Shown here: positions 17,870 through 25,855 of the stretch, in pieces
Position numbering within the stretch: the first letter of the stretch is position 1
Layout of the letters: every line of letters starts with the position of its first letter
NCBI RefSeq assembly: GCF_014654205.1
Contig: NZ_BNAW01000012.1
Span: 104,567-168,566, forward strand
Length of the DNA stretch: 64,000 nt
Reading direction: 5' to 3'
From: Amycolatopsis bullii
GTDB lineage: Bacteria > Actinomycetota > Actinomycetes > Mycobacteriales > Pseudonocardiaceae
Position numbers and translations under genes: made by a program
The notes under the pieces: generated by a model
The model's input: only the letters and a program-made list of their open reading frames with translations
Databases searched by the model: none
What the model was told of the DNA's origin: nothing

Positions 17870-18721
17870 TCACTCCCTCAGGCGTTCGTACTCCTCCGCG
17901 AACCGGACGAGCCACTCCCGTGATTGTCCCTCGGAAAGGGCCACTTGTTCCAGGCGTGTGACGAGAAGGTAGAACGCCTCCACCGCGATGCGGTCGTCCA
18001 CGAACAAGCCGGCGGTGTAGGTCTCTTCGTAGACGACCGGTGCGTGTTCGGGGAACTCCATGACGGTGAAGGTGGTGCTCAGCACGCGGAACGTGGGATC
18101 CGACTCCGGCACCACCCGGATGACGCAGTGCGGCAGGTTCGCGGTCAGCACGAGGTTCTGCAGCTGCTCGTGCATGAGCGCCGGGTGCCCCACGACCGAG
18201 CGCAAAGCGCGCTCGTGCACGAAGAAGGTGCAGATCGGCGGGGTGTGGCGCTGCAGCAGCTGCTGCCGGTCCACGCGGGCCCGGGTCAGCATGCCGAGGC
18301 GGTCGGAGGTGTAGCGCCCGGTGAGTTCGAAACAGGTGCGGACGTACTCCTCCGTCTGCAGCATCCCGGGGATGGCAGCCGGGCTGTAGTAGACCATCGA
18401 ACGCGCGAGGTTTTCCTGGATGATGAGGGACTTCATCGGGTCGACGAGCTTGTCGAAGTAGGGGCGCACCCAGTAGAGGTCGCCGGGCGGCTTGACCAGC
18501 TCGAGGAGCCGCGCCCGTTCGGCCGCCTTCGTGCCGCAGTGGGCGAGGTAGATCGCGGCGTCGATCGGGGAGATGCGCCGCCCGTTCTCCCAGGCCGAGA
18601 CTTTCGACGCGGACCAGTCCGCGCGGCGGGCAAGCTCGCGCAGGGTCAGCCGTTTCAGCTCGCGCTGGCTCTTGAGTTCGTAGGCCATTTCCCGGGTGCG
18701 TACCGTGCTCTTTTCGGTCAT
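17870..18721 (-). CDS. XRE-family regulator with DUF5753 domain
   Basis: 283 residues: N-terminal Cro/C1-type helix-turn-helix (LKRLTLRELARRADWSASKV), then a DUF5753 sensor domain (IPGMLQTEEYVRTCFE, RVDRQQLL, HERALRSVVG) ending in LVRFAEEYE. This is the WhiJ/AbaA-like pair type with the neighbouring DUF397 protein (6 bp downstream), forming a developmental or metabolic switch whose signal is unknown. ATG 18721 chosen; an internal ATG (MAYELKSQ) is possible. The frame remains open upstream but runs through the divergent DUF1275 gene. Confidence 0.92.
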   Translation of the reverse strand: MTEKSTVRTREMAYELKSQRELKRLTLRELARRADWSASKVSAWENGRRISPIDAAIYLAHCGTKAAERARLLELVKPPGDLYWVRPYFDKLVDPMKSLIIQENLARSMVYYSPAAIPGMLQTEEYVRTCFELTGRYTSDRLGMLTRARVDRQQLLQRHTPPICTFFVHERALRSVVGHPALMHEQLQNLVLTANLPHCVIRVVPESDPTFRVLSTTFTVMEFPEHAPVVYEETYTAGLFVDDRIAVEAFYLLVTRLEQVALSEGQSREWLVRFAEEYERLRE

Positions 18722-18833
18722 GCCACGGACGGTAGAGGGGGCCTCCGACAAAACGTCGCCCGCCGCGCGCGGATTCACCGCAAGGAGGTCGCTGTTTCGG
18801 CTGTGTGACACCGGAATCGGCTCACGAAGGGCT

Positions 18834-18866
18834 GCGAAGCGGCTTCGCGCGGCGAAGGCGCTTCGC
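18834..18866. repeat. Twin short hairpins GCGAAG-N3-CTTCGC
   Basis: Two tandem 15-bp hairpins at 18834-18848 (loop cgg) and 18852-18866 (loop gcg), 18 bp apart, in the divergent XRE/DUF1275 promoter region and followed by an AT-rich patch. Possible operator pair for the XRE/DUF397 system or a small structured leader. Confidence 0.45.
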
Positions 18867-18931
18867 GGTTTCTTAAACGGTATCTCGAATATCGATTTGG
18901 AAATGTCGGGCGGCCGGTGTTGAATGCAGGC

Positions 18932-19642
18932 ATGGCACCACCGAAACCGCGGGACCTGGCCGCGCTGCTGCTGACGCTGACCGTCGTCACCGGGGTGGTC
19001 GACGCCGTCAGCTTCCTCGGGCTGGGGCGGGTCTTCGTCGCCAACATGACCGGGAACGTCGTGTTCCTCGGGTTCGCCGCGGCGGGGGAGACGACGCTGT
19101 CGGTGCTCGCGTCGCTGACCGCCGTGCTCGCCTTCCTGGCCGGCGCGCTCGCCGGCGGGCGGCTGGCCCGGCGCGAGGACGACTACGACGCCCTCCGGCA
19201 GGCGACCGCGGTGCAGGCGGCGCTGATCGCGGTGGCCGTCGCGCTGTCGGCGACCCTCGGCGGCGGCATCCGACTGGGCGCCGAACTGCTGATCGTCGTG
19301 CTCGGGCTGGCGATGGGCCTGCAGAACGCGGCCGTCCGGCGGATCGGCGCGCCCGACCTGACGACGACCGTGCTGACGATGACGCTGACCGGCTTCGCGG
19401 CCGACTCGAAGGCCGCCGGTGGGCCGGGGTCGCACCCGCTGCGGAAGGTCGCCGCCGTGGGTGCCATGCTCGCCGGGGCCTTCGCGGGCGGGCTGCTGCA
19501 GCTGCACGTCGCGATGTGGGCCGCGCTGGGGGTGGCGCTCGTGCTGGTCCTCGGGGTGCTCGCCGTGCTGCACCACGCGCGGCGGAAGGGTGCCGAAGGG
19601 GAATCTTCGTCCACAGAGGACGTATCGGGGGAGCAGGGATGA
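18932..19642 (+). CDS. DUF1275 (YoaK) family membrane protein
   Basis: 236-residue integral membrane protein with about six to seven helices, starting with LLLTLTVVTGVVDAVSFLGLGRVFVANMTGNVVFLGF, where the GxxDA and ANMTGN motifs define DUF1275. A second signature is LGLAMGLQNAAVRR. Transport function is suspected but not established. ATG 18932 used; an in-frame GTG at 18917 is possible, neither has a strong ribosome site. Stop overlaps the next gene (ATGA). Confidence 0.87.
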   Translation: MAPPKPRDLAALLLTLTVVTGVVDAVSFLGLGRVFVANMTGNVVFLGFAAAGETTLSVLASLTAVLAFLAGALAGGRLARREDDYDALRQATAVQAALIAVAVALSATLGGGIRLGAELLIVVLGLAMGLQNAAVRRIGAPDLTTTVLTMTLTGFAADSKAAGGPGSHPLRKVAAVGAMLAGAFAGGLLQLHVAMWAALGVALVLVLGVLAVLHHARRKGAEGESSSTEDVSGEQG

Positions 19643-20250
19643 CTTACGGAAGCGTACGGCTGTACCGGCGGGACTGGTCACCGGAGCAGGTGCATCGCCG
19701 GGTGGACTCGCTCGCGGCGGCCGGGATGGTGCTGGGCCACCTCCGGACCGGGCGGATCACCGCGCTCAGCGGGGAGTGGGAAACCTGCGGCGAGCAGGTC
19801 GAAATGGACCGGGAAAGCCTGCTGGCCGCCATGATCGGGCTGGACGAGAAGCAGTTCACCTTCCAGTACTGGATGACCGGCGACGAGGACGCCGACGTCA
19901 CCTGCACGCTGACGCGGCTGGGCGACGTGGTCGTCGAGGACTACGACCTCGACGGCTTCGGCGGTCCGGTCTACCGAAAGGGACAGGACACGGTGATCCG
20001 CCCGCTGCTGGCCGAGTTCCGGGCGACCGGGCCGTCCGCGGTCGGGCTGGTCGTCGACCGCTGGGGGCCCGCGCTCGACACCGACCTCGACGACATCGTG
20101 ACCGGCGGGCCGACTCCGGTCACGGTGGTGCCGGAGCTGATGGTGTTGCGGCCCGACATCGCCCGCCGGAACTTCGAGCCCGGACGCCTGGTTCCGTTCG
20201 GAAGCTTCCTCGCCCGCGACACGGACGAGATCCTCGCCCTGGCTCGTTAA
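19639..20250 (+). CDS. Unknown soluble protein coupled to DUF1275 gene
   Basis: 203 residues, no signal peptide or membrane helix; begins YGSVRLYRRDWSPEQVHRRVDSLAAAGMVLG, is rich in Asp and ends in LARDTDEILALAR. Central part WETCGEQVEMDRESLLAAM ... FQYWMTGDEDADVTCTL looks like a beta-rich domain that could recognise a charged ligand. ATG lies inside the stop of the DUF1275 gene, so they are translated together. No family recognised. Confidence 0.8.
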   Translation: MTYGSVRLYRRDWSPEQVHRRVDSLAAAGMVLGHLRTGRITALSGEWETCGEQVEMDRESLLAAMIGLDEKQFTFQYWMTGDEDADVTCTLTRLGDVVVEDYDLDGFGGPVYRKGQDTVIRPLLAEFRATGPSAVGLVVDRWGPALDTDLDDIVTGGPTPVTVVPELMVLRPDIARRNFEPGRLVPFGSFLARDTDEILALAR

Positions 20251-20259
20251 CATGCCCGC

Positions 20260-20703
20260 ATGGCCATCAAACTGGAGAACGTCGGCATCGCCGTTCGCGA
20301 CCTCGAAGCCACGATCGCCTTCTTCACCGATCTGGGGCTCACCGTCGTCGGCCGGGACACGGTCAGTGGTGAGTGGACCGACACCGCCGTCGGTCTCGAT
20401 GGGAACCACGCCCGCATTGCCATGCTTCAGACGCCGGACGGTCACGGCCGCCTCGAGCTCTTCGAGTACATCCATCCCGAAGCGATCGAAACGACGCCCA
20501 CTCTTCCCAACGAGATCGGCATGCACCGCGTTGCCTTCTCCGTCGACGACATCGACAAAGCGCTCGAGACAGCCGCGAAGCACGGTTGCTTTCCGCTTCG
20601 GGGCGTCGCGACCTACGAGGACGTCTACAAGCTCACCTACGTCCGCGGTCCCAGCGGCATCATCGTGATGCTCGCCGAAGAACTGAAGAAAAACGACGGC
20701 TAA
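20260..20703 (+). CDS. VOC (glyoxalase/dioxygenase) family protein
   Basis: 147 residues with two beta-alpha-beta-beta-beta modules: LENVGIAVRDLEATIAFFTDLGL and MHRVAFSVDDIDKALETA. Metal-ligand positions are available (His in NHARIAM, Glu in RLELFEY, His in GMHRVAF, and YVRGPSGIIVMLAE). Reaction unknown. TAACAT (20248-20253) lies 6 bp before the ATG with no Shine-Dalgarno, suggesting a leaderless transcript although the preceding gene ends just 9 bp upstream. Convergent with the SDR gene (4-bp stop overlap). Confidence 0.88.
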   Translation: MAIKLENVGIAVRDLEATIAFFTDLGLTVVGRDTVSGEWTDTAVGLDGNHARIAMLQTPDGHGRLELFEYIHPEAIETTPTLPNEIGMHRVAFSVDDIDKALETAAKHGCFPLRGVATYEDVYKLTYVRGPSGIIVMLAEELKKNDG

Positions 20704-21437
20704 CCGAGCGAGCGGCCGCCGTCGACCAGCAGGCGCTGGCCGGTGATGAAGCCCGCCTCCTCCGAGGCGAAGAAACTCACCGCCGCGGCCACGTCGTCCG
20801 GGGTGCCCAGGCGGCCCGCCGGGACCGATGCCAGGTAGGCCGCACGCTCGGCCTCCGGCACCTCCGCGTGCCGCTCCACCGGGATGAACCCGGGCGCCAC
20901 CGTGTTGACCGTGATGCCGTCCGGAGCCAGCTCGCGCGCCCACGCGCGGACCAGGCCGATCTGGGCGCTCTTGGCCGTCACGTACGCCGAGCGGCCGGGT
21001 GGCGGGCGGTCCGCCACCTCCGAGTCGACGTGCACGATGCGGCCGTGGCGGCGTGCGCGCATCCCCGGCAGCACCGCGTGGCCCAGCAGCACCGGCGACC
21101 GCACGAAGAAGTCCAGCTGGGCCAGGTGATCCGGCCAGTCCACACCGGCCAGCGGGGCTTCCGGCTGGGGGCCGGTCGCGTTGAGCACCAGCACCCCGAT
21201 CGGGCCCAGCAACGCCGTGACCGCGTCGACGAGGTCGCCGGCCTGGCGCCGGTCGGTGACGTCCGCGGCGAACGCCGCCGCCCGGCCGCCTTCGGCGAGG
21301 ATGCTCTCCGCGGCCGTCTTCAGGTCGGCGTTGTCGTGACGGCCGTTGACCGCGACGGCGAACCCGTCGCGGGCCAGCCGGCGCGCGATCACCCGGCCCA
21401 GGCCGCGGGAACTGCCGGTCACCAGTGCGACACCCAT
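20700..21437 (-). CDS. Short-chain dehydrogenase/reductase
   Basis: 245-residue SDR: cofactor motif TGSSRGLG near the N-terminus with NGRH suggesting NADPH, NATG motif as LNATG, catalytic Ser in HVDSEVA, Tyr/Lys in SAYVTAKSA, and the C-terminal ITGQRLLVDGGRSLG. Close in style to 3-oxoacyl-reductase/FabG-like enzymes; substrate unknown. Start is ATG 21437 (MGVALVTG); TAGCGT lies 7 bp upstream, suggesting a leaderless message. Stop overlaps the convergent VOC gene. Confidence 0.9.
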   Translation of the reverse strand: MGVALVTGSSRGLGRVIARRLARDGFAVAVNGRHDNADLKTAAESILAEGGRAAAFAADVTDRRQAGDLVDAVTALLGPIGVLVLNATGPQPEAPLAGVDWPDHLAQLDFFVRSPVLLGHAVLPGMRARRHGRIVHVDSEVADRPPPGRSAYVTAKSAQIGLVRAWARELAPDGITVNTVAPGFIPVERHAEVPEAERAAYLASVPAGRLGTPDDVAAAVSFFASEEAGFITGQRLLVDGGRSLG

Positions 21438-21472
21438 GCCGCCGACGCTAGGGGACACCCCGGGACACGACA

Positions 21473-21500
21473 AGGCCCCCGGGACGTGTCCCGGGGGCCT
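21473..21500 (-). terminator. Terminator of the glutamate ABC operon
   Basis: Perfect 13-bp stem AGGCCCCCGGGAC/GTCCCGGGGGCCT with a 2-nt loop, 12 bp beyond the gluD-like stop. Confidence 0.85.
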
Positions 21501-21512
21501 CGAACGGGTGAC

Positions 21513-22376
21513 TCAGGTGCCGGCGGAGACGAGGGCCGCCTCTCCCGTGGCCGGGGGTGCTTCCACGACCTTCTTGTTGCGGCGGTTGCGCCGCTCCAGG
21601 TACGTCGCCAGCGCCGTCAGCAGCAGGCACATCACGACGTAGATGGCGGTCGCCACGATCGTCGACGGCACGATCGGCCGCCCGAACGTGCCTTGCGAAC
21701 CGATGTAGCGGGCGTAGTACAGCAGCTCCTGGTAGGTGATGATGAAGCCGAGCGCGGTGTCCTTCAGCAGGACGACGAGCTGGCTGATGATCGTCGGCAG
21801 CATCGCCCGGATCGCCTGCGGCAGTAGGACCAGGAACATCACCTGGGTCTTGCGCATGCCCAGCGCGTACGCGGCTTCGCTCTGGCCCTTCGGCAGCGAC
21901 TGGATGCCCGCCCGGAAGACCTCGGCGAGCACCGAGCCGTTGTACAGCGTCAGGCCGAGGACCACGCCGAGGAACGGGCTCGTCGGCACGCCGACGGTCG
22001 GCAGGCCGAAGTAGAACAGGAACATCAGGATCAGCGCGGGAATGGCGCGGAAGAACTCGACGACGAACCCGGAGATCCGGCGGACCCAGGCGTGGTCCGA
22101 CAGCCGGCCGGCCGCGAAGATCGCCCCGAAGATCAGCGCCAGCACGGCCGCGGCGGCGAACGCCTGGAGCGTCGAGAGCACCGCATTGCCCAGGTCGCGC
22201 TGCACCTGCGCGTACTGCAGCCACTCCCACTTGCGGGCGGTGAACTGGCCGCTGTCGTAGAAGCGCCACCCGATGTAGGCGACGAACGCGAGGACCACGA
22301 GCGTGCCGAGCACCGCGTACGTGCGGTACCGCAGCCGCGCCTTCGGCCCCGGGACGTCGAACAGCACGTTGCTCAT
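21513..22376 (-). CDS. gluD: Glutamate-type ABC transporter permease (GluD-like)
   Basis: 287 residues; an N-terminal helix, then the HisM-type permease core with five helices and the EAA loop AGIQSLPKGQSEAAYALGMRKTQ. C-terminal tail RRNRRNKKVVE is basic and cytoplasmic. ATG 22376 has GAGG 7 bp upstream. Last gene of gluABCD order (ATPase, binding protein, two permeases) as in Corynebacterium glutamicum; followed by a strong terminator. Pairs with GluC to form the membrane channel. Confidence 0.9.
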   Translation of the reverse strand: MSNVLFDVPGPKARLRYRTYAVLGTLVVLAFVAYIGWRFYDSGQFTARKWEWLQYAQVQRDLGNAVLSTLQAFAAAAVLALIFGAIFAAGRLSDHAWVRRISGFVVEFFRAIPALILMFLFYFGLPTVGVPTSPFLGVVLGLTLYNGSVLAEVFRAGIQSLPKGQSEAAYALGMRKTQVMFLVLLPQAIRAMLPTIISQLVVLLKDTALGFIITYQELLYYARYIGSQGTFGRPIVPSTIVATAIYVVMCLLLTALATYLERRNRRNKKVVEAPPATGEAALVSAGT

Positions 22377-22449
22377 GCGCACACCTCGCTGACGCTCGGT
22401 GCGGCCTGAGCCGCAGGCGCAGTGTTGAATGATTCGGTCGCAAGCTCCC

Positions 22450-23097
22450 TCATCGGGCCACGCTCCAGCGCTTCTCCAGGCTGCGTTGGACGAACGACAG
22501 CACGGCGACCAGGATGATGAAGCCGAGCGCGACCCACAGCAGGCCGACCAGCTGGTTCTCGCCGCGTTCGGACAGGTACGAGCGGATCGCGCCGGCCTCG
22601 GCGACCGAGAAACCGGCCGCGATGGTGGTGTTCTTCAGCAACGCGATCAGCGTGCTGATCAGCGGCGGGACGACCGAGCGCAGCGCCTGCGGCAGCACGA
22701 CCTGGCCGAGGATCTGGCCGAAGGTCAGCCCCAGCGCCCGGCCCGCCTCGGCCTGGCCGACCGGCACGGTGTTGATGCCCGAGCGCACGACCTCGCAGAT
22801 GAACGCCGAGGTGTACACGATCAGGGCGGTCACGGCGGCCGGGAAGTAGTCGAGCTTGACGATGTCCAGCAGCGGGTACGCGAACACGAAGAACGCGAAC
22901 ACCAGGGTGAGCGGCGTGTTCCGGGCGATCGTCACGTACGCCGTGCCGACGGCGCGGAAGACGGGGACCGGGCTCACCCGCAGCATGGCCAGGATGGTGC
23001 CCCAGATCAGGCTGCCCACGGCCGAGAGCAGGAACAGTTCGATCGTGGTGAGGAAGAACGGACCGAACAGGTCCAGGTTGTTGAGCAGGACGTCCAT
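22450..23097 (-). CDS. gluC: Glutamate-type ABC transporter permease (GluC-like)
   Basis: 215 residues, five helices, EAA motif SGINTVPVGQAEAGRALGLTFGQ. ATG 23097 (MDVLLNNLDLFG) with GGAAGG upstream is preferred to the longer open frame, whose N-terminus is not membrane-like. Forms the heterodimeric channel with GluD; imports a polar amino acid, probably glutamate by gene order. Confidence 0.9.
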   Translation of the reverse strand: MDVLLNNLDLFGPFFLTTIELFLLSAVGSLIWGTILAMLRVSPVPVFRAVGTAYVTIARNTPLTLVFAFFVFAYPLLDIVKLDYFPAAVTALIVYTSAFICEVVRSGINTVPVGQAEAGRALGLTFGQILGQVVLPQALRSVVPPLISTLIALLKNTTIAAGFSVAEAGAIRSYLSERGENQLVGLLWVALGFIILVAVLSFVQRSLEKRWSVAR

Positions 23098-23183
23098 GGA
23101 GCCTTCCCCGCGTCCGTGGTCAGGTGGTGGATGGAGAAGGCCGGTGGACCGGGAAGCCCGATCCACCGGCCGTCACGCGAGCG

Positions 23184-24110
23184 TCAGTACTTCTCGAGGG
23201 TCGGCTTCTTGGCGGGCGAACCCGACTTGCCGAGCGTCGCGGCGTAGATCTTGTCCCAGGTGCCGTCGTCCAGCGCCTTCTGCAGGATCTCGTTGACCTT
23301 GTCGCGCAGGACCTTGTCGTCCTTGTTCAGGCCGATGCCGTACTTCTCCGTGGAGAACGTCTGGCCGACGACCTTCAGGTTGTCCGGGTCCTGGGCCGCG
23401 TAGCCCTTGAGGATCGCGTCGTCGGTGGTGACCGCGTCGACGTCCTTCGACAGCAGCTTCTCGACGCACTGCGAGTACTTCTGGAACTCGACGATGTTGC
23501 CCGGCTCGGTCAGGTTCTCCGAGCGGACCTTCTGGATCGGGGTCGAGCCGGTGACCGAGCAGACCTTCTTGCCCTTGAGGGTGTCCTTGCCGGTGATCGA
23601 GCTGTCGTCCTTGCGCACCAGCAGGTCCTGGCCGGCGACGAAGTACGGGCCGGCGAAGGAGACGAGCGCCTTGCGCTTGTCGGTGATCGAGTACGTGCCG
23701 ACGTAGTAGTTCACGTCGCCGTTCGCGATCGTCTGCTCACGGGCGCCCGAGTCGACCGTGCGGAAGGTGATCTTCTCCGGGTCGAAGCCGAGGCCGGCCG
23801 AGACGAGCTTGGCGATCTCGATGTCGAAGCCGCCGAACTTGCCGGTCGTCGGGTCCTTCAGGCCGAGGCCCGGCTGGTCGTCCTTGGCGCCGACGGTCAG
23901 CGCGCCCGCCGACTTCATCTTGGCGAACACCGGCGAGCCCTGCAGGTCGACGCCCTGCGCGACCGGGTAGCTCAGCGCCGCCGGGGCGTTCGTGCCGCTC
24001 TGGTCGCCCGAGCCCGGCGAAGCCGGTGTGCCTTCCTTGCCACAGGCGGTCAGCGTGGTCAGCGCCAGGCCACCGGCGAGCAGTCCCACCGCAAGGGTGC
24101 GGATCCTCAT
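23184..24110 (-). CDS. gluB: Glutamate-type ABC transporter substrate-binding lipoprotein
   Basis: 308 residues. Type II signal peptide with lipobox LTAC (Cys23), then a Ser/Gly/Pro linker and a family 3 solute-binding fold (GGFDIEIAKLVSAGLG, FAGPYFVAGQDLLV, VTGSTPIQKVR, DAVTTDDAILKGYA). Anchored outside the membrane, it delivers an amino acid to GluCD. The Arg/Asp pattern is as in GluB/GlnH proteins. Confidence 0.93.
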   Translation of the reverse strand: MRIRTLAVGLLAGGLALTTLTACGKEGTPASPGSGDQSGTNAPAALSYPVAQGVDLQGSPVFAKMKSAGALTVGAKDDQPGLGLKDPTTGKFGGFDIEIAKLVSAGLGFDPEKITFRTVDSGAREQTIANGDVNYYVGTYSITDKRKALVSFAGPYFVAGQDLLVRKDDSSITGKDTLKGKKVCSVTGSTPIQKVRSENLTEPGNIVEFQKYSQCVEKLLSKDVDAVTTDDAILKGYAAQDPDNLKVVGQTFSTEKYGIGLNKDDKVLRDKVNEILQKALDDGTWDKIYAATLGKSGSPAKKPTLEKY

Positions 24111-24168
24111 GTGAATCTCTCCTGTGTGTCGTCACCCGGACGCCGACGGCGCCGCGGAACGTTGGTTC

Positions 24169-24921
24169 TCAGTGAGTCAGGATCTTGCCGAGGAAGTCCT
24201 TCGCGCGCTCGCTCTTCGGCGCGGTGAAGAACTCTTCGGGTGTCGTGTCCTCGACGATCTCGCCGTCGGCCATGAAGATCACCCGATCGGCTGCCCTCCG
24301 GGCGAAGCCCATTTCGTGGGTGACGACGAGCATCGTCATGCCGTCCTTGGCCAGACCGGTCATCACGTCGAGGACCTCCTGGACCATCTCCGGGTCCAGT
24401 GCCGAGGTCGGCTCGTCGAACAACATGACCTTGGGCCGCATGGCCAGCGCCCGCGCGATGGCGACGCGCTGCTGCTGACCACCCGAAAGCTGCGCCGGGT
24501 ACTTGTCGGCCTGGTTGGCGATGCCGACCCGCTCCAGCAGCTCCATCGCGGTCTTGCGCGCTTCGGCCTGCGAGGTCTTGCGGACCTTCACCGGCGCGAG
24601 CATCACGTTCTCGACGATGGTCTTGTGCGCGAACAGGTTGAACGACTGGAACACCATGCCGACGTCGGCCCGCAGCGCGGCCAGTGCCTTGCCCTCGGCG
24701 GGCAGCGGGACGCCGTCGACGGCGATCTCGCCCGAGTTGATCGGCTCCAGCCGGTTGATCGCCCGGCACAGGGTCGACTTGCCCGAACCCGACGGGCCGA
24801 GCACCACGACGACCTGGCCGCGAGGCACCTCGAGCGTGATCTCCCTGAGCACGTGCAGGTCGCCGAAGTACTTGTTCACGGCGGACGCCTTGATCATCGG
24901 CGCCGCCACCTCCGCGGTCAT
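24169..24921 (-). CDS. gluA: Glutamate-type ABC transporter ATPase
   Basis: 250 residues: Walker A GPSGSGKS (42-49), Q-loop FQSFNLF, signature LSGGQ (145-149), Walker B VMLFDEP (165-171), H-loop VTHEMGF. Typical of polar amino acid importers (GlnQ/GluA). First gene of the operon; GGGAGG precedes ATG 24921. A candidate promoter lies at 24977-25004. Divergent from a two-component system. Confidence 0.95.
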   Translation of the reverse strand: MTAEVAAPMIKASAVNKYFGDLHVLREITLEVPRGQVVVVLGPSGSGKSTLCRAINRLEPINSGEIAVDGVPLPAEGKALAALRADVGMVFQSFNLFAHKTIVENVMLAPVKVRKTSQAEARKTAMELLERVGIANQADKYPAQLSGGQQQRVAIARALAMRPKVMLFDEPTSALDPEMVQEVLDVMTGLAKDGMTMLVVTHEMGFARRAADRVIFMADGEIVEDTTPEEFFTAPKSERAKDFLGKILTH

Positions 24922-24976
24922 CTGGCCTCCCGGGTCGTTCGTGCAAATCGGGCATGGGTCACCACGCGATGGCGAG

Positions 24977-25004
24977 AACCTACCGTTGCTTTACCGGCTG
25001 GCAA
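24977..25004 (-). promoter_or_regulatory. Candidate gluA promoter
   Basis: On the minus strand TTGCCA (24999-25004) and TAGGTT (24977-24982) are separated by 16 bp, 55 bp upstream of gluA. Further right, CTTGA ... TCAAG arms flank 25011-25035 and could be an operator. Confidence 0.4.
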
Positions 25005-25175
25005 GGCCGCTTGAGCAATACTTAGGGTTTCAAGTGAGTATCGATGTCCAATTTGGCGGGTGTCCACCCGAGGTCACGGGGAGTGACCGTCCGGGTGGCC
25101 GGTGCGGGAGCCGCCCGGACGTCCTAGAGTTCGCGTCACCGGCCGGTGGAGCAGGTCACCATGGGAGGCGGACGG

Positions 25176-25850
25176 GTGCGGGTGCTGCTGGTGGAGGACG
25201 ACGACCGGGTCGCGGGTGCGCTCATCCCGGCGCTGACCCGCCGTGGCCTGGCGATCGCCCGGCTGGCCACCGGCGCCGGCGTGCTCGACCGGGTGCACGA
25301 GGTCGACGTCATCCTGCTCGACCTCGGCCTGCCGGACATCGACGGCGTGACGCTGTGCCGCCAGATCCGCGCGGTCAGCGACGTCGCGATCATCGTCGTC
25401 TCGGCGCGCGGCGAGGTCGACGACCGGATCCAGGGCCTGCGCGCGGGCGCCGACGACTACCTGGTCAAGCCCTACGACGTCGAGGAGCTGCTCGCCCGGG
25501 TCGAGGCCGTGCGCCGCCGCCGCGGGGAGCACCCCGCCGCCGAGCCGGTGGTCATCCGGGTCGGGGACGTCACCGTCGACGTCTCGCGGCACGAGGTGCT
25601 GGTCGGCGGCAAGGCGGTCGCGCTGTCCCGCAAGGAGTTCCAGGTGCTGGCGCTGGTGGCGGGCGCGCGCGGCGCGGTCTGCTCGCGTGAGCACGTGCTC
25701 ACCGAGGTGTGGGGCCACCGCGGCCCGGCGGAGAGCCGTTCGCTGGACGTCCACGTCGCGACGCTGCGGACGAAGCTGGGCCGTCCGGCGCTCATCGAAA
25801 CGGTCCGCGGGGTCGGGTACCGGCTCGGCGGCCAGGTCGCCCGGAGCTGA
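25176..25850 (+). CDS. OmpR-family response regulator
   Basis: 224 residues. Receiver with acidic pair EDDD, phosphoacceptor Asp49 (ILLDLGLPDIDG), switch Ser in VVSARGEVDD and Lys in YLVKPYDVEELLARV; then an OmpR/PhoB winged helix (SRKEFQVLALVAGARGAVCSREHVLTEVWG ... ETVRGVGYRL). GTG 25176 chosen because GGGAGG (25163-25168) lies 7 bp upstream; an in-frame ATG at 25161 is less favourable. Followed by its kinase with a 5-bp gap. The convergent TAXI lipoprotein suggests the signal or target. Confidence 0.93.
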   Translation: MRVLLVEDDDRVAGALIPALTRRGLAIARLATGAGVLDRVHEVDVILLDLGLPDIDGVTLCRQIRAVSDVAIIVVSARGEVDDRIQGLRAGADDYLVKPYDVEELLARVEAVRRRRGEHPAAEPVVIRVGDVTVDVSRHEVLVGGKAVALSRKEFQVLALVAGARGAVCSREHVLTEVWGHRGPAESRSLDVHVATLRTKLGRPALIETVRGVGYRLGGQVARS

Positions 25851-25855
25851 GGGGC

